Origin: Ariolimax columbianus
Taxonomy: Eukaryota; Mollusca; Gastropoda; Stylommatophora; Arionidae
DNA length: 64,000 bases
Assembly: GCA_036924085.1 (NCBI GenBank)
Contig: JAVGWX010000002.1
Location: 88,617,704 to 88,681,703, forward strand
Reading direction: 5' to 3'
The stretch's first letter is position 1, and each line of letters opens with the position of its first letter. Position numbers and translations under genes: made by a program. The notes beneath the pieces are model-generated. The model searched no databases and was not told the DNA's origin. It saw only the letters and a list, made by a program, of their open reading frames with translations. Of this stretch, positions 53,815 through 64,000 are shown piece after piece.

Positions 53815-54190
53815 TCAATTTTTGTTATTTTTTCTAAGAATCGACGTCACTGCACTCCCGACGTACCCAGTCTCTCTTAGCAAATGGCGCAGGGCCTGGA
53901 TTCTGATGTCCCCTGTAGCTCGCTGGTTGTACACTGCTCTGCTCCGTGTTCTTATGCGCCCCACTCCGTTCGAACCTCGTCTGGTATCAAAACTGCAGTC
54001 TGTGGATTGCTGATTTATCAATTGCAGTGTCCTCATCCAACAGGCGGCCATTTATTGATTTCAAAATTACCCTACTATCCATCACTAATGTGCCCATGGT
54101 GGGAGCTTGTGAAACCAAGATGTCTGCTCATTCGTTGACCTGAACCCCAGCATGACCAGGGCAGTAGATCCATGTCAACTCCTGAAGGTT
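53815..54190 (-). mobile_element. LINE RNase H C-terminal fragment
   Basis: The minus strand from 54,185 reads LTWIYCPGHAGVQVNE, stop, ADILVSQAPTMGTLVMD, then a segment ending YNQRATGDIRIQALRHLL. W..CPGHAGV.GNE.AD.LA is the last catalytic block of RNase H domains in RNase H-bearing non-LTR retrotransposons. The TGA sits between NE and AD where Arg is usual. It is a different family from the I-like copies (those have PSHCNIQGNE). RT is absent. Confidence 0.7.
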
Positions 54191-54584
54191 TGAGATCTCA
54201 ACAGCTGCTATCCACTCGTACCTCAGCCACCCCTTCTGTATTTTACGTCTCATATTCCTGTACAGTTCAACTGATCATGTTATTATGATCTTTGAATTGT
54301 CCACATTTATAATTTACTATCTGCAACAGGCTGGAGTTTTTGACTTTTATTATCGTTCTGTCTCTGGGGATAAAACAAGGACCGAATGGAGTTAGGTTCA
54401 TGAGAAAAATACCATTTAAAATAGCCGATGACTTTACCAGGATAATCGGCAGGAAAAAACATTCCAATATGAATTAACTAATTAATCCAAATGGGAAAAC
54501 ACAACCCACGCTTCTGGGTTAAAGTTCACCCGACATTGGGGCTCTTAACGAACCTTGAGGTAAAGGGTACCTTTAGCAAACTTA
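54191..54584. other. no recognisable feature
   Basis: No homology noticed. Confidence 0.35.
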
Positions 54585-54785
54585 ACGTCTAGTCATCAAT
54601 GAAGTGTTAGAGACTTCAGTATTCTAAACTAAAGCTTGTATGAGGTGGAATGTCTAGTAAGTTCCCTTTATTGTTGCCTTTATCATTTACATCTTGGCCG
54701 ACTGCAGCGTGACAGTTGAAAGATTTGAACCCTGTACCTTTGCCGTGGAAAAGGGTGCTCTACCACAGTACTACTGAGAAGCTCA
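54585..54785 (-). mobile_element. SINE family S2, nearly full length
   Basis: On the minus strand the head CAGTAGTACTGTGGTAGAGC with GGGTTCAAATC (B box) is followed by the S2 body (AAGGGAACTTACTAGACATT, GAAGTCTCTAACACTTC). Comparable to 31.42 and 57.2 kb. Confidence 0.65.
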
Positions 54786-55298
54786 AAAGAAACTGATATA
54801 TCGACGGATAAATCATCAACGAGCAAGAATGAACAATATCGATCAAAGGATATTGACTAAAGGTTTCAAAACAGAGATTGAAGTCTTTAAGGTCCACATG
54901 GCGATCCCGGGTGTTTTTTTAATATCAAATTATAGATATTAAAAGCTAACGTGAAATCCGGGCTGTTCTACTTTCCGTGTCCTGGGCATGTGTCCAATGT
55001 TCAACCATGTGAATTGCTTTGCCCTTCCACCTCAACATGAAATCCATATTACATGTTTTCAGAAGGTTTGAGTAGACCATCAGGCGATGCGTGTCACATG
55101 TCTCATCATTTCTGTATCCCCCGCCTCTTGACACTCTTCATGCGGTGTGATACACACGTTCGGAGTGTAGTTAGGGACTTGCATGTTGGGCAAATCGGAT
55201 CCACGCTCACGTTTCTTCCGCAGTTTGATCCAGGGTATCTTCGTCCGTTCATTCCATTTTTAAATGCGTCGTTTTACGGCTCTTGTCTGTAAGGCTTC
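54786..55298. other. no recognisable feature
   Basis: No homology noticed. Confidence 0.4.
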
Positions 55299-55739
55299 GT
55301 CTAGATTTCTTCTTCTTCTTCTTCTTCTTCTTCTTCTTCTTCTTCTTCTTCTTCGGATCAAGGTTCCGGTTTCTCTTACAAAGGACACCTTTGTTTGTAA
55401 GGCTGTTTCATCTCCATACAGCTTTTGACTCATATCTGTCTCGCGAGGCCAGTATTGTTCTCTCCTTTCCTGCGTGAGTGTACAGCTTTACAGGATGTGT
55501 TCCACGATCATATGCCCCCCACTTGGCAGCTGCCATCTGTCCCAATCCTCATTTTGTTGTAAAGATCACCCTTGAGTCTGTTATGCTCAGTTCTCAGTTT
55601 GAAGATGATGACTTGCTCTTCTCTAGTTAAGTTAAAGTAGCTGTCTTCTTTTCGGAAGTCGGGGTGTTGTTCAGTCCATTTTACCCTGCAGTTGGCTTTA
55701 ATTATGATCTTGGCCTCATTATAATGAGGTCTAGATTTC
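55299..55739 (-). mobile_element. 5'-truncated I-like LINE insertion with GAA tail and target-site duplication
   Basis: GTCTAGATTTC at 55,299-55,309 and 55,729-55,739 flank a (TTC)n run (the GAA tail on the minus strand, to 55,354) and about 370 bp of minus-strand coding sequence: EAKIIIKANCRVKWTEQHPD, REEQVIIFKLRTEHNRLK and YNKMRIGTDGSCQVGG. This is the region after RNase H in I-like elements (compare REQVVVFRLRTGHNRLRYHL at 59.57 kb). The zinc-knuckle cysteines are partly lost (QVGG for CPCGTG) and stops follow. Confidence 0.85.
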
Positions 55740-56214
55740 AGTCTTGTTTACTGCATCTGGTATACATACATAGGATGCCTTGTGTAGTTTTTCTGTATCT
55801 CTCTTCCCATTTCTGATGTGACATTTTGCTACTCAGAAGCTAAATCAAAGATATCGGGCTCAATATAGACACGTTGCATTCTACTCATATATAAATGGGT
55901 ACTTGGCCTATATTTATGATAAACAAGGAGGCTGAGGAAAGGATACTCACCTTAACAAAAATTAGACTGCGGGTCTATTTTGCTCTGGTGTTTGAATCTA
56001 TTAAGATGAACTCGCACATGGGTTAACCACCAAACGCAGCAGAGTATTAAGCTGCTCAAGCCTAGCTCGTTAAGCAGCAAACCCTTCTCCCGGCTATATC
56101 CAGCTTATACCAGAGCTGGGACCTGCACAGGGGCATCTGCTCCTGTAGAAGTACAGGTGGACCAAGAAGAACTAAGAAAGATAGCATTACGGTTACAGAA
56201 TAATATATGGAAAT
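55740..56214. other. no recognisable feature
   Basis: No homology noticed. Confidence 0.35.
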
Positions 56215-56760
56215 CCAGGACAAATAAAAACAAATACCAAGTTAAGATTGTTTAATGCTGATGTCAAATACTGAGAAGAATCTTGGAGAATGACAAGAGC
56301 AATAGAGAGGAACTTCCAGTCATTTGTTAATAAATGTTTACAGTGGATAATGAGTATAGACTGGTAAGACATGCTGAGGAATGAAGACTTGGTGAGGAAT
56401 GAAGATGTGGTGAGGAATAAAGACGTGGTGAGGAATAAAGACGTGAAGAGGAATAAAGACGTGGCGAGGAATGAAGATCTGGTGAGGAATGAAGACGTGG
56501 TGAGGAATGAAGACGTGCTGAGGAATGAAGACGTATTGGAAAGGCGCCAACAAGAACTGGTGGAGCAACAAATCAAACGTAGAAAATTGGGCTGGATAAG
56601 ACACAGACTACGGGAAGCACCATCAAACGTAACTAGACAGACCCTAACATGGAATGCACAGAAGAAGTGAAAGAGAGACTGTGAAAACGAACGTCGATCC
56701 ATGGTCCTCAAATGAATAGAGACAAAAGGGGGAGCTCAAGATCGAGCTTACTGGATGAGG
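56215..56760 (+). mobile_element. RTE-like LINE tail with an in-frame 18-bp expansion
   Basis: Plus strand: SWRMTRAIERNFQSFVNKCL + QWIMSIDW, stop, DML, then about ten RNEDVV-type hexapeptide repeats (56,371-56,540), then RQQELVEQQIKRRKLGWIRH + RLREAPSNVTRQTLTWNAQ. The usual order in RTE-type proteins is ETWRMT...LQTFVN.CLRRI, W.D.ISNE.LW.RT.Q.PVE.QI.RRKW.WIGHTLRK and VTRQALTWNPQG. The expansion sits exactly at the ISNE/LRNED position and keeps the frame. One TAA upstream makes the copy dead. Confidence 0.85.
56371..56540 (+). repeat. 18-bp minisatellite within LINE coding sequence
   Basis: Nine to ten units of GAGGAATGAAGACGTGGT with A/T/G variants (AATAAAGAC, GACTTGGT, GACGTGCT). The unit encodes RNEDVV. 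Confidence 0.95.
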
Positions 56761-57204
56761 GTTGTAAAGGGCATGTGCTCCGAAAGGAGCGACGGGCATC
56801 GATGAGGATTATGAAAATGAAGTCTATACCACCCCATCCCATACAGCATTGTCTGGTATGATGCCACCTCTAGTCTTCTTGTGCGTCTGTCGTGATTTTT
56901 TGATTTTTTCATGTACCAATTTTATTTTGCATTATCAAGTTGATAGTTCAACTCATTACCCTTTGAGATCTGCCTTTCTGTTCCCCATTTGGTTTCGTAG
57001 GCGGATGAAGGTTGCTCGGATGGAAAGTACTTTAGGGCTCCCAAACAGCTTGTCACAAATGTTCGCCTCAATGAGTCATTGATAATTTTGCAATTGCATA
57101 AGCGTGTACCAGTCTTGTAGGAAATCTTCGGCTGTATGTGCTACTTGTCTGTTCAAATGAGTAATGAGGCCAATTTTACTCTTCGTAATGTGCAATTCAT
57201 GTGT
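56761..57204. other. no recognisable feature
   Basis: No homology noticed. Confidence 0.35.
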
Positions 57205-57420
57205 CTGATTAGTGGGACACTCGTATTTAAAGGCAAATGTACGGGGTTCAACCCCGCTACGGGCACGCTTTAGTCGACCCAGTTGTTGAAGGGGTTCATT
57301 TGTAAATGTGTACCTGACCTAAGGTTAGGGAAGGAAAGGCACTCATGAATGGAACTGGCCACCCCAACTCCACAAGCTATAGTGCAATCTCTTACACTGC
57401 ATCATCGACCGCAGTTTCTT
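57205..57420 (+). mobile_element. SINE family S2, nearly full length
   Basis: B box GGGGTTCAACCCC (57,240), then GTCGACCCAGTTG, GTAAATGTGTACCTGACC, GGAACTGGCCACCCCAACTC and CAATCTCTTACACTGCATC. This plus-strand copy best shows the order head, body, tail of the family. Confidence 0.65.
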
Positions 57421-58334
57421 CTTTAGAACTTTATTAAGTGGAGATTAAATGTGTCATGTTTCGTTCAAACACGGAATAGGACCATCTGCTCCGCTCGATC
57501 AAGGCGGTGATAGTTGTCTCTCGCTTGGTAGTCTTTCCTTATGGCTTGGAGAACGGTCTTCCTTCATTGCAAGGTGATTTCTTGTTATGTCAGTTCTCAT
57601 GTTGCTCTCTCCTTCGCTAACATGTGACCAAATGCACTACACTACACTTCTGTTGGCTGTTAGTTCGCATATAACATTTTTTAAGTGTAAGATTATTGGA
57701 GACTTGCAGCTCTGACATGACATCGGTAAGGAAAACAACCTGCCTGACATTAGCTTGCTGTGTTGTTTATTCTTTCTGCAGCAATGCTTAATGCCTGTAA
57801 TTCAGGTGAGTAATTTGAACAAATTGCCAGTGAGATAATCCTCTTTAAGGCCACTTTATGGCACACTTAGAAAACTAATGTTGCCCAACCTCTTCATCAC
57901 GGGCCACCACTCGTGAGGAGGTAAGGGGGTGGTAATTGTAACAGATGTGTCTGAATGGTTAGATTACTCGTCGCTTGATCTAAAGGTAATATGTTCCAAA
58001 CCTTGACTATTGTCAAAATGTAAGCCGTCCCGTTACACCTGGAGCATAGGGTCGCAACAGATCCGCTTCCTCTTTTCCTATTCTGAGCATTTATCTTGAG
58101 TTGGGCCTCGAGGCCCGGACGGAACTAGTGTCCTCTTCTACCGTTTTTCACCAGATGTTTCTAGGTCTTAAATTTCGCCTGTTTCTCTGTTGGTTACAGT
58201 TCAACAGATGCTTGGTTATACTGCCCGGCAACTTTCTGAGAGTATGTCATATCAATCTCCGCTTTTTCTCAAAAATCTGCCGGTCTATTGGTTGTATCCG
58301 CGTTCTTTCCCATAAATATGTGTTTGCCATTACC
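57421..58334. other. possible LINE 3' non-coding remains, otherwise unremarkable
   Basis: 58,030-58,275 has the look of a minus-strand LINE 3' untranslated region (GGAGCATAGGGTCGCAACAG), but I could not tie it to a coding part. Confidence 0.25.
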
Positions 58335-58600
58335 TCGGAGGCACAGTAGTCTCGAGATAAGGTGTCCGCCTCCGTTGCCGGAGGACGGGAGTTCGAATCG
58401 CGGTTGAGATCGGGATTTTTTCCCTTGGATCTCCTAGTAAAAATTCCTCTTTGTGTAGGGAGATCGGGATTTTTTCCCTTGGATCTCCTAGTAAAAATTC
58501 CTCTTATTTCTGTGTAGGGAGATCGGGATTTTTTCCCTTGGATCTCCTAGTAAAAATTCCTCTTATCTCTGTGTAGGGAGATCGGTCTTAACAAAATTGT
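58335..58600 (+). mobile_element. SINE family S3 with 59-bp tandem repeat
   Basis: tRNA-like head GGAGGCACAGTAGTCTCGAG + ATAAGGTGTCCG, an anticodon-like stem CCTCC/GGAGG, and a B box GAGTTCGAATC. Then GAGATCGGGATTTTTTCCC + TTGGATCTCCTAG repeats at 58,405, 58,460, 58,519 and partly 58,578 (55-59-bp spacing). Confidence 0.7.
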
Positions 58601-58790
58601 CTTTTTGGAGGCTACGAGGTATAGGGGTTAACCTCGCTCGGGTTTCCCAATCCCAACGCTCCAGGTTCGATTCCCACGGTGTCCAGTTTGCCATAGACTG
58701 GCTTTTCGTTTCTTCTCAGGTAGAAAGTAATGGTAACCTAACGTACTGCAAACATGCAAAGATACTTATAGCATCCAAATAGGTGGTGGT
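58601..58790 (+). mobile_element. tRNA-derived SINE, family S4
   Basis: A-box-like GAGGTATAGGGGTTAACC and B box GGTTCGATTCC spaced 45 bp apart, following S3 directly. The body has no counterpart elsewhere in the window, so the 3' limit is uncertain. Confidence 0.5.
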
Positions 58791-59178
58791 TGTAAGATTC
58801 GACGTTCTGCAAAGGGCATGCTACTTACCATTCCTTTGCCAGATATGTCAATGTTGCACCTATTCGTGGTTTCTTTGTAATATATTTGGAGTACAGTAAA
58901 AAAAAACCTAGCATCTGTACTTCATAGGCCAGCGGCATTTATTGCTCAGCCCCATAAAGTCACCAAGTAACCTCAGAAAGTAATACAACAATGATAGTTA
59001 TTCTTTAAATAAAATTGCAGTCAGTACTAGGAGCATGTGGCACAGTAGCAAGGATATCGGTCTAGTAGTTGGGAGACAGCAGTTAAAACCTAGGTAACGT
59101 TTAGTTGTTTTTGTTTCTTTGTTAAGTGAAAAATCCTTTTTTTCTGTTCGTTTCCGGCGACTGTAAGAACAATCAACT
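58791..59178. other. no recognisable feature
   Basis: A degenerate tRNA-like string near 59,040-59,100 was not convincing. Confidence 0.35.
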
Positions 59179-61928
59179 GTTCTCTAACTCTTCTTCTTCT
59201 TCTTCTTCTTATTATTATTATTATTATTCTTCTTCTTCGTCTTCTTCTTATTCTTCTTCTTCTTCGTCTTCTTCTTCTTCTTCGTACGCTGTCAGACGTC
59301 AACTTGAATTTGTTCGAAGAAAGCAGCTGTCATCCTGAGGCTGTCGACACTGCGTTAGAGCTTGTCAAGTGTTGCCACTGGTGATGGCCACATGTGCTTT
59401 CTCTGATCCTCGTATGTCGAGCAATTTTGCAGCAGATGCTCAGTGGTCATTTTCCCTGTACCACTGGTGCATTCGCCAGTGCCACCTATCTTCAGTTTAT
59501 TGAATAGATGGTACCTCAGTCTGTTGTGGCCTGTGCGGAGTCTGAAGACCACGACCTGCTCTCTTCTGTTCAACTGGTAGTAGGCATCATTTTTTGTGTA
59601 GCCAGTATGTTCTATTTCCCATTTGGCCATGTATCTGGTCATAAAAAACCTTTTGGACGCTTCGTAGGTCACACTAGAATCTGGTTGTGGTAGTCTTGCA
59701 CCTTCTTTTGCCAGTCTGTCTGCCTCCTCGTTGCCTTGGATGTTACAGTGGGATGGAACTCACTGTACCACTAGTGTTTTTGGTGCAGACTGCTGGCATA
59801 GTTGACAGAGTACTGCTCTTAAATCATTGTTCAGTATTTTTCTGGCTTTTTAGTTCTGTAACCACGGCCAGAGCATCTGTAAACAGGACTATCTGGCTTT
59901 CATTGCTTTCGCCTGTCAGCATTGCTTTTACTGCAGCCTTCAGTGCCCCTGCCTCCGCTCTGAAATTGCTTGAGGATTCTCCAGTTGCCACTGACAGTGT
60001 TAATTTTCTACCATTTGTTGGGCTCAGGAATACCACTCCCCCTCCATTCTGTGTTGAGTTTGTTACAGAACCGTCGGTGTATGTATGGGTCCACTCCATG
60101 CTTGGGTAGTTTTCCGCTATGTACGTCAGGGATATGTCTCTTCTTTCTTGTTCAGTCTGGCTGTTCTTGTTTCCAATACCTGGTATATTTTCTACCACCT
60201 CCGGAATGATATGCTGCTTCCATGTGGGTTTGCGTACAGTAGGGATGAGCTTTGATGTTGTTACGGTATTCATAGGGTCTTCGCTCATCTTTGCTTTGGC
60301 TATTTCTGCAAAGTTTCTCCGCTTTAGTTTCCCTATTCCAAATCTATTTAGTCTCTGATGCATTGGATAGTCTGTCAGTTTTCTTAGTTTCTCTGCTTGC
60401 TGCTGGGCTTTGCAGTCTCTTCTGTCGGTCATAGATTGCAGATTTGTAATCTTTTCAAGTTCTACAATTGGCGTTGACTTCATGCCTCCTGTTATAACTC
60501 TCATGGCTTGGTTTTGAAGTTTGCTAATTTTATCGAAGTTCGCCTTTGCTGCTGTTGTCCATGCCGCAATGCCATACTCGAGAACTGGTCTCGCTCTTCC
60601 AGTGTACAGTTTCTTCAGTATGCCTTCGTCTGCTCCCCAGCTTGTACTAGCAAGTTTCCTCATGATTGCCATTCTTTGTCTGGCCCTCATTCGGTATCTC
60701 TCGTTCTGACTTTTCCATGTCATGCGCCGATCAAATGTGACGCCCAAATAGTTTGAGTTGTCGTTTGGCCGCATATATTTGCCGTTAAGACTTATTTTGG
60801 TGTTATGTGGTTTATTTGAAAGCGAGAATATCGTACATGTTGTTTTTTCTTCATTTATTTTGACCAGCCATGATTTCGCCCACTCCTCCAACGATGTTAG
60901 GGCCTGCTGCATCCGATTGTTTGCTACGGTGAGATTTGTTTCTGAGGTCCACATAGCCAGATCGTCTGCAAACATGGAGCTGTGGACTCTTCTTGGTATA
61001 TTCTCTATGATGTTGTTTAAATATACCAGAAAAGTGTGGGTGACAGTACGCTCCGTTGTGATACTCCTTGTTCCAGTGTCACCTTTTGCTCATCTGCCCT
61101 TGTACTTGAATTATGGCTGTTCTGTTTTCGAGGTAGTGGCTGATCCATCTGTACATTTTTCCAGATACTTCACTTCTTCGTAGCTTGACTTTAAGTCCCT
61201 CTTTACACACCTTGTCAAATGCCTTCTCTAGATCTACACAAACCGCTTCTGTATGCTTTTTTCTCCTGGTAAGCATCCTCTATTTCCTGTGCTATGAGAG
61301 TGATCTGGTCCTCAGTGGATCTGTGTTGTCTAAATCCTTCTGGCTGTTGAATTAATATGTGTTTTTCTTCCACGTGCCACATCAGTCTGGTGTTTATAAT
61401 ACGCTCCAGAAGTTTACATTCACAGCTCATTAGACTGATAGGCCTGTATCCATTTGGATCTGTTCTATCTTTTTCTTTCTTTGGTACGGGTATAAGTACA
61501 GCATCTTTCCATGCCTTGCGGTACAATTCCCCTTTTCCAGCTTTGGTTCAGGACTGATAGTAACTTCCTCTTTGCTGTTTGGCCCAACCTCATCAGCATT
61601 TCATTTGTTACCTCATCTTTTCCGGGCGATTTTTTTTATTTGAAGTTCTCATGGCCTCACTCATTTCATTCATTGTTAGTTTTGCCATCATGTGCTCCTC
61701 TGGTGTAATCTTGATGTTGTCGTAGCTCTTTTGTTCTTCACTTATGTCTGTATGCCTGTCGGTACTGACATCAATGTGGTTTGCTCTGGCATAATGTTCT
61801 ATAAAGGCGTTTGCTGCTTTTTTCCGGTAAGCATGTTGTCGCCCTGCTTGATGGTAATTTGTTTATTTGATGGCATTTCGTTATTCATGGCTCTGACTAA
61901 ATTCCATAGTTTGTTGGTTCTCTTACTC
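59179..61928 (-). mobile_element. I-like LINE: RT, RNase H, tail and long GAA tract, 2.7 kb
   Basis: From 61,916 the minus strand gives TNKLWNLVRAMN, GYRPISLMSCECKLLE (61,440), GFRQHRSTEDQITL (61,330), MFADDLAMWTS (60,975; RT motif C), LGVTFDRRMTW and LEYGIAAWTTAA. RNase H follows with YTDGSVTN (60,075), FRAEAGALKAA and LFTDALAVV. After a shift near 59,830 and a TGA at 59,760 come GNEEADRLAKEG, REQVVVFRLRTGHNRLRYHL and ECTSGTGKMTTEHLL. A (TTC)n tract of about 95 bp (59,187-59,285) is the GAA tail. GTTCTCTAACTC and GTTCTCTTACTC (61,917) probably are the target duplication. Closest relative here is the plus copy at 29.9-31.3 kb. Confidence 0.9.
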
Positions 61929-61964
61929 AGTTATCTCAATCCGTTTTCCCCAGAGGAACGGACA

Positions 61965-62040
61965 GTAGAGCTGTAATGTTACAGATCTATAATGTCACAG
62001 ATCTATAATGTTACAAATATATAATGTTACAGATCTATTG
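61965..62040. repeat. 17-bp repeat, four units
   Basis: TATAATGTTACAGATC-type units with small changes. Confidence 0.85.
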
Positions 62041-62734
62041 ACAAAAGCCTTAGCAGTAATTATAATATATTTTAAAATCCCGGTTAAATTAAAAACTCAG
62101 CATGCGCACTCCGTGGCTACTGGTATGGGAATGACCTTTATTCCTAATTCAAAGCTATAAATCTCCCAGCAGGACTCACGCGATGACAGAGAAAACACCG
62201 CAACAATACCGGCTATCAACGACAGTGTCCCGAACCCTATCCCTTTGCAGCGAAAGACAAACGCTATCTTGTGTAGACCACCATGGAAATTGGGGACATT
62301 TGGCTAGACTCCCAGCGGACTTTTCCAATCAATACCACCAGCATATGCCCTACGCGATTCTAGTGCACCGTGTAATTATAAGGGTTGTCGTGTCATCGGC
62401 CAATCTAAAATATAGGCCACATCCAATATGTGTTTCGTGGGATGTGTGTGGTTCTGGCCAGATGTGTTTAGTTTGCACTTATTCAGATGTGTGTGACGAG
62501 GGACAGATGTGTGGGGAATCTCTGCACACGTCCGAGAGTTGATGTGTATGTGTGTGTGGGTGTGTGTGCGCGCGCGCGCGCGCTTGTGTTTGTGTGTGAA
62601 TGAATAAACCTCGGACGAGTAGAATTGTTGTGTGTTCTGTGCGGAATTCATTCCGGATCATTCTCACAATTTGGGTAGGTCTTCCGTTTGAATCTTACTT
62701 AATTAGTGGCTCCTTTTATACTCTAGCGGAGAGG
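62041..62734. other. no recognisable feature apart from a Z-DNA-prone run
   Basis: Open frames here are short and without recognised motifs. See 62,540-62,600 for the alternating run. Confidence 0.4.
62540..62600. repeat. alternating (TG)n-(CG)n run
   Basis: TGTGTGTGGGTGTGTG then (CG)n of nine dinucleotides, then TTGTGTTTGTGTG. Alternating purine-pyrimidine DNA with a CG core is the classical Z-DNA-forming type. Confidence 0.9.
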
Positions 62735-63665
62735 AGACCGATGTCTAATCAAGGAAAATATACTGATCGGACATGCTAATCAGATTCAGATAAATTATAC
62801 TATTCGAACTTCTTAGTCATGGTCAAATAAAATATACTGATCGGACATGTTAGTAAGGGTCCGGTAAAACATATTGATCGACATGTTATTCATGGTCAGG
62901 TAAATAATATTGATCGGATATGTTATTCATGGTCATGTAAAAAATATACTGATCGAATATGTTATTCGTGGTCAGGTAAAATATACTTATCTGACATATT
63001 AGCCATGTAAAATATACTGATCTGACATGTTATTCATGGTCAGGTAAAATATACTGATCGAACATGTTATTCATGGTCAGGTAAAATATACTGATCGAAT
63101 GTGTTATTCATGGTCAGTTAAAATATACTGGTCAAACATGTTTGTCAGTGTCAGGTAAAATATACTGATCAGACATGTTATTTATAGTAAGATTAAATAT
63201 ACTTATTGAACATGTTATTCATGGTCAGGTAAAATATACTGATCGGACATGTTTGTCAGTGTCAGGTAAAATAAACTGATCTAACTTGTTATTTAATTGT
63301 CAGTTAAAATATACTGATAGAACGGGCTATTTAAATGTCAGGTAAAATATACTGATAGAACGTGTTATTTTATTGTCAGTTAAAATATACTGATAGAACG
63401 TGTTATTTAATTGTCAGGTAAAATATTCTAGCCGAGACCCTTATCTTACTCCCACGCAGGTCTAAAATAAAGCCGGCTATTTTCATGTCTGCGTGGATAC
63501 CCGTAGTAGTGAGCGACACGCAGATGAAGCCAAGCATAGCACAGGGTCCTTAGGGACTGCAATCCTCATTCATCAGCACATTCAGGATGAGCAACCCGGC
63601 AGTCAACGCCCTTTTCAGGGCGAACGAAAGAGTAATCTTAACCACTGAGGTATTTTAACAACAAC
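62735..63665 (+). mobile_element. E1 core-array element, copy f (about 18 units)
   Basis: Left flank CGGAGAGGAGACCGATGTC, then about 18 units of 37 bp (TGATCGGACATGTTATTCAT + GGTCAGGTAAAATATAC; 62,760-63,430) with substantial divergence. The right flank has GTAGTAGTGAGCGACACGCA, GATGAAGCCAAGCATAGCAC and ACGCCCTTTTCAGGGCGAAC. The divergence of units suggests an older array than copies b and d. Confidence 0.85.
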
Positions 63666-64000
63666 AACACATGGGGTGCCTCCGTGTTGGGCAAGGCCTT
63701 TTCCCACCATTTGATTTCGACAGCGAGGTGCAAGATCTGATATGCCGGGCATCCTAGGATAGGCTTGCCATATGACCGAAGTTAAAGAGGCGGCGACGGT
63801 ATATAATATTCTCGAGATGTATTTGTCGGACGACGTATGCGTTGGTAGCCAGATAACTAAACAAACATGTATTACCCATTAAGAAGCGATGATGACCACA
63901 ACATCAGACAGTTTTGTCTTAATAATGTGATGTGCGCTGTATGAAGATTATAGTGAGGAAGAATATGCGCTGGTCCTCAGTCTCACTCTTATCCCAAGTT
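63666..64000. other. no recognisable feature
   Basis: No homology noticed up to the window edge. Confidence 0.35.

Noticed and set aside
62183..62542. 119-residue plus-strand frame
   Set aside because: No motif, unusual Cys-rich end produced by GTG/TGT repeats. Likely chance.

Overview
The window reads as repeat-choked nuclear DNA of an animal, most likely a mollusc or another lophotrochozoan. The reasons are: many decayed non-LTR retrotransposons of several clades (RNase H-bearing I-like, Jockey/RTE-like, CR1/L2-like); mariner-type transposase remains; several tRNA-derived SINE families; and a family of non-autonomous elements with a variable central tandem array, an architecture known from bivalve pearl/Helentron-type elements. 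No prokaryotic signal (operons, ribosome-binding sites) is present. The taxon is inferred, not proven.

Layout. 0-9.4 kb: core-array element (E1) and hairpin-ended element (E2) copies, a 1.1 kb array of 17-bp units, further minisatellites, and an RT fragment in a twin-priming geometry. 9.8-13.4 kb: a mariner pseudogene, a Jockey/RTE-like 3' fragment carrying a 745-bp insertion, and one candidate host exon. 15.1-17.2 kb: an E2-E1 composite with forty-one near-identical 33-bp units, joined tail-to-tail to an inverted E1 with about one unit. 17.4-20.3 kb: LINE fragments, ending in a young 5'-truncated insertion with a perfect 13-bp target-site duplication. 20.9-29.6 kb: microsatellites, a poly-C-rich array with a 588-bp internal duplication, an E1 copy and an endonuclease fragment. 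29.8-40.5 kb: an I-like element inside a minisatellite, two mariner remnants, E1/E2, LINE tails and SINEs. 40.9-46 kb: three minus-strand LINE fragments in a row, with an 81-bp micro-insertion. 46-53 kb: minisatellites, a SINE nested in an RT pseudogene, and an RT fragment with an internal array. 53-64 kb: more I-like elements (one 2.7 kb), an RT tail with an in-frame 18-bp expansion, SINEs and a final E1 copy.

No complete host gene is visible. Two stretches (about 12.84-13.36 kb plus strand, about 50.22-50.40 kb minus strand) could be exons. The most unusual pattern is that four separate minisatellites (39.8, 41.3, 52.8, 56.4 kb) are built from short pieces of retrotransposon coding sequence in or just after the RT C-terminal part, with recognisable flanking coding sequence. 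The E1 arrays (33-43-bp units at seven places) show the same tendency inside non-coding mobile DNA. The window therefore looks like a set of snapshots of tandem repeats arising inside mobile elements.
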